Below, one piece after another: positions 57,452 through 64,000 of a stretch of DNA of 64,000 nt. The notes under the pieces were generated by a model. It was not told the origin of the DNA, made no database searches, and was given only the letters and a program-made list of their open reading frames with translations. The DNA is taken from contig CBFFRP010000182.1 in NCBI GenBank assembly GCA_965644295.1, positions 271,569-335,568 of the forward strand, read 5' to 3'. Numbering within the stretch: the first letter of the stretch is position 1; every line of letters starts with the position of its first letter. The translations under genes were made by a program, and so were the position numbers. The DNA is from Paraphysomonas bandaiensis. Taxonomy: Eukaryota; Chrysophyceae.

Positions 57452-59146
57452 ATGAATGAAATCACTCTATCTGATCTTAATGATGATGTTCTCCGTCTCA
57501 TCATCTCTATGATCCCACACGGAGCTCTTCTTCCTGTGGTCATGACTAGTAAAAGATTTCACGATATAGTCTACACTGATAAGAGCAGAGAGAGACTTGA
57601 GTCACATGCATCTCACTACTGTATGACCAACTCAATGGTCTCATGGGCTCTGGCTATGGGCTGCCCACACACCAAACTAATGAATACATGTGCACGATAC
57701 GGCAGACTACATCTGCTGGAGCATATCATGAGCCACATATACACACATACACATACACGGCACCCCACACACATATGGGGTAAGGATTTGTCTTGCAATC
57801 CTGCACTGAGTGCTGCTTATGGTGGACACTTGGATGTTTTGAAGTGGCTGCGTTCTCAGGAGCCTCCATGTCCATGGAGTGAATTTATTTGTCATATTGC
57901 TGCTGGTGGTGGACACTTAGATGTTTTGAAATGGCTTCGTTCACAGGACCCTCCATGTCCATGGGATGAATGGACTTGCAGGTTTGCAGCTTATGATGGA
58001 CACTTGGGTGTTCTGAAGTGGCTTCGTTCACAGGACCCTCCATGTCCATGGGATATCAACACTTGCAGCGCTGCAGCAAGTGGTGGACACTTGGATATTC
58101 TGCAGTGGTTTTGTTCACAGGACCCTCCATGTCCATGGAATGAATGGACTTGCAGGGCTGCTGCACATGGTGGATATTTGGATGTTGTGATGTGGCTTCG
58201 ATTTCAGGACCCTCCATGTCCATGGGATGAATGGACTTGCTGTGCAGCTGCACAGGGTGGACACTTGAATATACTGCGGTGGCTCCGTTCTCAGGATCCT
58301 CCATGTCCATGGGATGAAGGCACTTGCAGGGCTGCTGCACAGGATGGACACTTGAATATACTGCGGTGGCTTCGTTCTCAGGATCCTCCATGTCCATGGA
58401 ATGAATGGACTTGCAACGCTGCAGCAGAGTATGGACATTTGGATGTTTTGAAATGGCTTCGTTCACAGGACCCTCCATGTCCATGGGATGAAAGGACTTG
58501 CAACGCTGCAGCAGAGTATGGACATTTGGATGTTTTGAAATGGCTTCGTTCACAGGACCCTCCATGTCCATGGGATGAAAGGACTTGCAGCGCTGCAGCA
58601 AGGGGTGGACACTTGGATGTTCTGAAGTGGCTTCGTTCTCAGGAGTCTCCATGTCCTTGGGAAAAAGACAGTTGCTGGACAGTTGCAGGGGGTCGACACT
58701 TGAATATACTACAGTGGCTTCTTTCACACGACCCTCCATGTCGGTGGAATAAAAATAATTGCAGCGATGCAGCACTGAATGGACGCTTGGATATTCTGCA
58801 GTGGCTTCGTTCACAGGACCCTCCATGTCCATGGGATGAATGGGCTTGCGGTGTCGCTGCAGCAGAGTATGGACATTTGGATGTTTTGAAATGGCTTAGT
58901 TCTCATGACCCTCCATGTCCATGGGATGAATGGACTTGCAGCGCTGCAGCAAGGGGTGGACACTTGGATGTTCTAAAGTGGCTTCGTTCACAGGACCCTC
59001 CATGTCCATGGAATGAAGAAACTTGCAGTGCAGCTGCAGAGGGTAGACACTTGGATATTCTGATATGGCTTCGTTCTCAGGACCCTCCATGTCCATGGGA
59101 TGAATGGACTTGCGGTTTCGCTGCCACAGATGATGTTCACAGCTAA
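57452..59146 (+). CDS. F-box protein with fifteen 29-residue ankyrin-like repeats
   Basis: A single exon of 564 residues from the ATG at 57452. Residues 1-50 look like an F-box (LSDLNDDVLRLIISMIP, then VVMTSKRFHDIVY), which would bind Skp1 in an SCF ubiquitin ligase. From about residue 117 to the end fifteen repeats follow with consensus GGHLDVLKWLRSQDPPCPWD, then EWTCSAAA, 87 bp each. GHLDVLKWL is an ankyrin helix signature; the CPW(D/N)E.TC insertion is typical of protist and giant-virus ankyrin proteins. One repeat junction (near 58860) has an extra alanine. The end is abrupt (GFAATDDVHS), perhaps a repeat array cut off by deletion. Predicted role: substrate adaptor for ubiquitination. Repeats are similar enough at DNA level for unequal crossing-over. 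Confidence 0.85.
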   Translation: MNEITLSDLNDDVLRLIISMIPHGALLPVVMTSKRFHDIVYTDKSRERLESHASHYCMTNSMVSWALAMGCPHTKLMNTCARYGRLHLLEHIMSHIYTHTHTRHPTHIWGKDLSCNPALSAAYGGHLDVLKWLRSQEPPCPWSEFICHIAAGGGHLDVLKWLRSQDPPCPWDEWTCRFAAYDGHLGVLKWLRSQDPPCPWDINTCSAAASGGHLDILQWFCSQDPPCPWNEWTCRAAAHGGYLDVVMWLRFQDPPCPWDEWTCCAAAQGGHLNILRWLRSQDPPCPWDEGTCRAAAQDGHLNILRWLRSQDPPCPWNEWTCNAAAEYGHLDVLKWLRSQDPPCPWDERTCNAAAEYGHLDVLKWLRSQDPPCPWDERTCSAAARGGHLDVLKWLRSQESPCPWEKDSCWTVAGGRHLNILQWLLSHDPPCRWNKNNCSDAALNGRLDILQWLRSQDPPCPWDEWACGVAAAEYGHLDVLKWLSSHDPPCPWDEWTCSAAARGGHLDVLKWLRSQDPPCPWNEETCSAAAEGRHLDILIWLRSQDPPCPWDEWTCGFAATDDVHS

Positions 59147-59912
59147 TGTCGCTTCCGTTGCAGGACATGTCATGTTTATATGCAGAAATATTACAATCTA
59201 AGAGTTTTCGCGTGTAGCGGATGAGCCATTGCCTTTAATTTGAATCCAATCACGTGTATGACATCTCATATCAAGAACATGTTGTAGTATATTATGCAAT
59301 CAACTATATTGATATCCGTGCAGGATGTAGTTGTATAGTAATAATAGCGAAACTATGTTCAATTTCGCAAAGTTTTCTGAGCATTAGACAACAAAGTATG
59401 CATTGCAAAACATTTATAGACTTATTAATATACATGATATTAATCAGGACACACACAGCGTCGATGAAATGCATATTCTATTAAATCAATTTGTTCAGGT
59501 GTAGTCAAATTAACCATCACCCAGCTGGTGGTCTATTCCAGCAGGTTCCATGCCGTTAATTTCATCTTGTAAAATTTTCAATTAACTGGAGTTCTTTAGT
59601 TTTATACACGAACTGTATATTGAACTACAACCAACTCCTAAGTTTGGTAAAGCCAATCGCTAGTAGTTATCCTGTATTCTATGTAGCAATGAAATACAGA
59701 ATATACCTGACTACAGTATAGGAGTAGCTATTACAAGTATACAAAGAAACTGAAAATATAGTATCTATTAAAGATATGATTAGTGGAACAGAATGTTGAT
59801 GTTGGTGAATGACGTGGTTCCTAACTCACAGTGCTACAACATCATAAACTTACTATATATCTCCTATAATATCAATCAGTCAATATTGCACTAACTAAAA
59901 GCTTAAATTAAT
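59147..59912. other. AT-rich spacer
   Basis: No gene, LTR or repeat recognised, although the 5' LTR of the next Copia element would be expected here. Confidence 0.45.
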
Positions 59913-62900
59913 ATGGAAGCGGATGGGAATTTCACGAATGTCGCCTCAGGCTCAAAGGTACCTCCCTTTTCGAGGAACTGAACTTCAAGAAATTCAAGAA
60001 GTTCTTCACCTCATTCCTCATGAGACACAATCGAGTTCATCTTGTCCTCTCAAAGGATAAACCAAGGCACATTCATGATCTAGACTCTACAGTCCCAGCG
60101 GGTGCTCATTTGACTGATGCACAGAAGAAGAGACTACGCAAAGCGAAGAAACTCTGGAACACCCGGAACGAGACCGCGTACTCCTTCCCGATGGAAGTGT
60201 GCAATGCTCACCCAAAAGCAGGCACAACAGCGGCTCTCTACGAAGAAAGTACAGCAAAAGGGTTACTACAGACACTCTGGCAGACAGAGAGATTTCTCAA
60301 TGTTGAAAAGAATACAGTACAGGCAGAGGTCACAAAGTTCTATTCAATGAAGATTACCTCAAGTCAGTCAGGAGCAGAGTTTGTCGACAGCGTTGAAGCC
60401 CAGGCCAAAATTCTCGAGAATCTAGGTCGTGAAGTCACGGAAGACGACAAGCTCACTCGACTAAAGGAAGGTCTCACAAACAAGAGATATTCCCAACTAG
60501 CACACAGCCTGTATACAGCAAACGATGTGACATACGCAAGAGCAAGCAGCCTAATCAAAGGGTATGAAAACACATCATTCGGCAAGCATGCGTTGCAAAA
60601 TTCAGGGGAAGACAGTGTCAATCAAGCAGTGGATGACAGTAAATGGAAAGAGCACAAGAGAAAGGGCAGATGCAATAAGTGCAAGAAATTTGGCCACTTT
60701 TTGCTAGGGAGTGCAAGACTCCAGAACATGTCATAAAGAGGATGAAGGGGACAAGATCACAGAGAAAAGATGGAGATCACAGAAACAGGGGTGATAACAA
60801 AACTAAGCTACCTGTGTGTGAGATATGTGACATCCCAGGCCATCAGACTAGAGACTGCTTCCACTTGAAGACTGCTAAAGCTGCAGTGGTCAGTTCTAAA
60901 CGGGGGCGAGACTCTAGAAGGGAAACGGCACCCTACAAGAATAAGAAAAACCGCGAGTGTCTGTACATGATTCAGAAGATGAAGCGGGATATGAATCGAT
61001 GATATGTATGTGTGGAAGAAGAAGCAACCTTAAGACAAACGTGGGAAAAATGTTCAAATTTGGGACTTTTGATTGAAAGCTATATGTTCTACGAGTAATT
61101 TTAATGTTAATTTGTCCCGAAATGTTATTCGAGTATGTAGTTTGCAAGAAGTTTTCATAATTATCGTATGATATTTTAATAAAATATATGATATATTCAT
61201 TATTTATAAGTAGTTACCGTGGGGCTAGTACGTTTTTCCATAACTTTTGGGGCTGAACCTACTGCACTCTAGTATCTTTTCATTCATAAGGTACAATTTC
61301 TACTTCATAACTAGCACAAGTTTTATTGACTCTTTCATGACGTTAGCAGCTTCCCTTCCATTCCTTCAGCTACTTCACCGACTATGAACTCTATATCATA
61401 TTTTCCATTCTTGTATTCTAATACGGCACCATTAATATTGTGAATTTTCTGATCTTTTCACCTATATTTCATAGAAGTGTTCGTGCCCACTACTATTCTC
61501 AGCACTACTATCGCCACAAGTTTCAAAAAAAATTTCCCACGTTTGTCTTAAGGTTGCTTAAGAGGAGAATTTAGCACACAGCATGTCAGATGTCATTTAT
61601 TTAGACAGCGGGTGCAACAAGATGATCCTCACCTCCACAAGCCACATGACCAACCTTCAGCACGCTGATAGGCAAATGTTCACAGCGAACAAAGGTAAAC
61701 TGTCAATACACATGTTCTCTTTACACCTGCTGCAGTATTTATTGCAAAAAGCATCAAAAACTCAACATAAATCGACATTTTCAAAATTTCACCAGGTTTA
61801 GAGCGCTTCTCCAGGTTTGTTCATCACATCGACGTGATGTAGGAAGCTTTAAAAAGGTGTACTACGCACCTGAAGCAAGTAAGAACCTCGTAGATATGAA
61901 GAGCATCACAGATAGGGGCTGTGTTGTGACGTTCGATAATGATGAAGTCGTCATTCGAAGTAAGACTACGAAGAACAAGACACTCATTAGACCGTGAAGT
62001 GTTAATGGATTATATCCAGTTCGACTCGAAGACTTACTTCAGCTTGGAGAAGAATCCTCAGCAGCACTTGAGGAGCAGGGATTTGATGATCAGCGAATTT
62101 TATGGCACAAAAGACTTGGCCATCATGTATTTTGTCAACTATGATAAACTGACTGAGTCCGACCGCCGAGGCCTAGTTGATGGAATAAATCTGGACAAGA
62201 AGTACTTCAGGAAAAAGCATAAAAAAACGATATGCAAATGTAATACCTGCATGCGATCGAAACTCACAAGAAAGAAATTCAGGACTCCACGCCAGTTGAT
62301 GAACTTAGACAACAACCCAAATGAGATGGGGTGCTCAGTGCAGATACGATGGAAGTCCTAAACACGCCATCGATGGAAGACTACAAACATGTGTTACTAT
62401 TCAAGCACAGTAATGCAAAACATGTATGGGCTTATGGCTTAAAAAACAAGACTGGGAGAGTGAAGTGTTAAAGTGTATGAAGGACATGGTAGAGACCCAA
62501 CTTGTCAAAGAAGGATTGCAACTACGACAATACCATCATGCAGATGGCGCAGGAGAATTTTAGTAGGGCAACATGTCAGGCAGTACTTACGTGAAACCAC
62601 CAGCACAAGGACTGTACAAGTTACTTGTGGACTCCACGTGACACACCCGAAATGAACTCGCTATCGGAACGCACTAATCGTACAGTGAAGGAGATGGCCC
62701 TTGCTATCTTGCTCAATAGTGGCATACCATAAGTATTTTGGTTCAAAGCAGTCTTGCATGCTGTATATCTGATCAACAGGTTACCTACGAAGACGACAAA
62801 AGGATTCATCTCACCTGTTGAGTATATTACTAGAACCGCACCAGATGTGAGTGGCTTGAAGATCTGGGGCTGCAAGGCATGGGCTATCGTGCCGAAGGAG

Positions 62901-63400
62901 CTGCGCCGCAAAGAGTGGAAAGAAAAGGGAAAGCCTGGATATATTATATGGGACAATGTCAACAACCTGTTGAACACCAAATATATATACTCCAGACCTG
63001 GATGCTATTATTGTTACAGTAATCGCCAAATTTGATGAGTCTATTCCAGAGCGTTCACAGGAGTATTTCGACGAAATAAATAATTTACAAATCGACACCT
63101 CAGAAACAGCAGAAAGTGTAAATGATTATCAGTACCTGGTGGGCCTCAGACATCTTGATGGACATCTGTATTATGTTACCACCAGAGTGATAGAGAGAAG
63201 AGGAGTCATTGTTGCATATAGGAAACTAGATACGGAAGGAAATACTACCGAGGAGCAAACTCCAATTCATATCAAAGATGTAGTAAAGATGACTCACTCT
63301 ACAAAGTGTCAGACCGACAAGTTTAATAGTTTGCGTGTGACCACGTGGCATCTCGCGTGCCTTACTTACGTGGCTATAGTGTTCTCCTAAGGGGCTACAA
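59913..63400 (+). pseudogene. Broken, 3'-truncated Copia element (gag to integrase)
   Basis: Gag starts near 59913 (MEADGNFTNVASGSK), shifts frame near 59970 and continues FTSFLMRHNRVHLVLSKDKP. A first zinc knuckle, CNKCKKFGHF, is split by another shift near 60703 and a second reads CEICDIPGHQTRDC. After an inverted-repeat insertion (61023-61558) the protease motif YLDSGCNKMILTS appears near 61600. The integrase is in pieces: ILWHKRLGH, CNTCMRSK, NSLSERTNRTVKEMALAI and YLINRLPTKTTKGFISPVEY. Near 63110-63260 DYQYLVGLRHLDGHLYYVTT parallels a segment of the intact element at 36.6-41.4 kb. No RT or RNase H follows and LTRs were not found. Multiple shifts and stops make it non-functional. Confidence 0.85.
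61023..61558. mobile_element. 536-bp inverted-repeat element inside the Copia relic
   Basis: Ends are near-perfect inverted repeats of about 26 bp: AGCAACCTTAAGACAAACGT at the left and ACGTTTGTCTTAAGGTTGCT at the right. The interior is AT-rich without a transposase. It interrupts the Copia frame between gag and protease. Flanks AAGA and TAAGAG do not give a clear target duplication. Confidence 0.75.
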
Positions 63401-63480
63401 GACACTAGATAGACTAACTACCAAGAAAACACTCAGAGATAACAACAATTATTAGTTACCACAAAAGGAGAAATGACTAC

Positions 63481-64000
63481 TCACTTAAGGCGTAGCTTAC
63501 TCTTGCGGTGATACCACTCACCATAGTCAGCAATCAGCTCCTCACCTTCGGATATAGGTCTCAGAGTCTTCACCCAGACCACATCCAACCCAGACTCATC
63601 AACGCTAAACTCACAGTTGTAATCCATACCGGCAGCGAGGTCAGCATCATACAGAGTGTTTACGTACCGGCCATGATTAGGTGGGGCATGAAGCAAATTG
63701 CGAGCAGGCACTGGAGGTAGAAGTCCAATACGGCGGAACAAACCTCGGGTGCACATTCTGCGGAAGAACTGTAGAGATAAGGAACTACTTTGCAGAGCTT
63801 ACCAGACTTGTCTAAGACACCTTGAGGACATCGTGCAGCAATATCATGTGCACGGCGCTCTGCAGCATATTCTCGGATAGCCTTTCTCCGAGACTCCTCA
63901 TACCTTTGCAGGGAGGCTTTACCACGTCTTTTCTTGGATCTCTTCGCCTTAGACATACACTCTGAGCTTAAGGACGTGCAGGTGGCATGTTGCTGCAAGA
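63481..64000 (-). CDS. SET-domain protein, C-terminal part, runs off the right edge
   Basis: The minus-strand frame 63756-63481 contains NHGRYVNTLYDADLAAGMDY, NCEFSV and VVWVKTLRPISEGEELIADY before GEWYHRKSK. These correspond to the end of a SET lysine methyltransferase fold: an N.C motif for substrate and AdoMet, then the EELxxDYG..Y catalytic tyrosine region. A second, upstream frame (open from 64000 to 63660) is highly basic: MSKAKRSKKRRGKASLQRYE. A 34-nt GT..AG gap (about 63801-63768) lies between them but does not join in phase, so the exon border is unresolved or the gene is damaged. It lies tail-to-tail with the Copia relic. The substrate cannot be predicted. Confidence 0.5.

Noticed and set aside
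58056-58832. Long antisense frame of 258 codons (MDMEGPVNEA repeats) opposite the F-box repeat gene
   Set aside because: It is the complement of the 87-bp repeat; a frame open in one repeat is open in all. The sense frame has F-box and ankyrin logic, the antisense has none.

Overview
The window is nuclear DNA of an intron-rich single-celled eukaryote (protist or alga). Genes are interrupted by many short GT..AG introns, mostly about 45-60 nt, the standard genetic code fits every gene, and spacers are AT-rich. Tandem calcyphosin-type EF-hand units suggest a flagellated lineage. A PqiA-like membrane protein and an F-box protein with CPW-rich ankyrin-like repeats would fit a stramenopile-like alga, but I cannot fix the lineage from sequence alone. 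No rRNA, tRNA or CRISPR was seen.

Layout. 0-25 kb is a conserved gene block: a partial unknown gene leaving the left edge (-); a huge THADA/Trm732 homologue with about 25 introns (+, 0.8-10.2 kb); a giant HSA + degenerate SNF2 + SANT protein of the p400/Eaf1 type (-, 12.5-21.8 kb); a divergent promoter with repeated palindromes; a basic low-complexity protein (+); and a small membrane protein (-). 25.8-32.4 kb is a transposon graveyard: a decayed Copia 3' end with a candidate LTR, a 334-bp tandem duplication carrying a LINE tail, and a 5'-truncated LINE with a perfect 14-bp target duplication. 32.6-34.9 kb holds a two-RRM nucleolin-like gene (-) and an ankyrin gene (+). 36.1-41.7 kb is a young Copia element with LTRs that look identical and one long polyprotein that nevertheless lacks a block before RNase H.

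42.2-54.2 kb is again genic: a PqiA-like multi-pass protein (-), a secreted GH20 beta-hexosaminidase (+), and a roughly 2,150-residue protein of seven tandem calcyphosin-like units (+), two of which share a 441-bp block with one mismatch. 54.5-57 kb holds hAT-type MITEs, another LINE insertion with a 15-bp target duplication, and a decayed retropepsin relic. 57.5-59.1 kb is an F-box protein with fifteen 29-residue repeats. 59.9-63.4 kb is a broken second Copia element carrying a 536-bp inverted-repeat insertion, and the window ends in part of a SET-domain gene (-).

The host genes do not form a pathway: they cover tRNA modification support (THADA), chromatin (p400/Eaf1-like, SET), nucleolar RNA binding, glycan hydrolysis and calcium signalling. 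The strongest leads are the p400/Eaf1-type protein whose helicase core is recognisable but has lost its catalytic motifs, and the homogenised calcyphosin array. Protein lengths and exon ends are hand-derived estimates.
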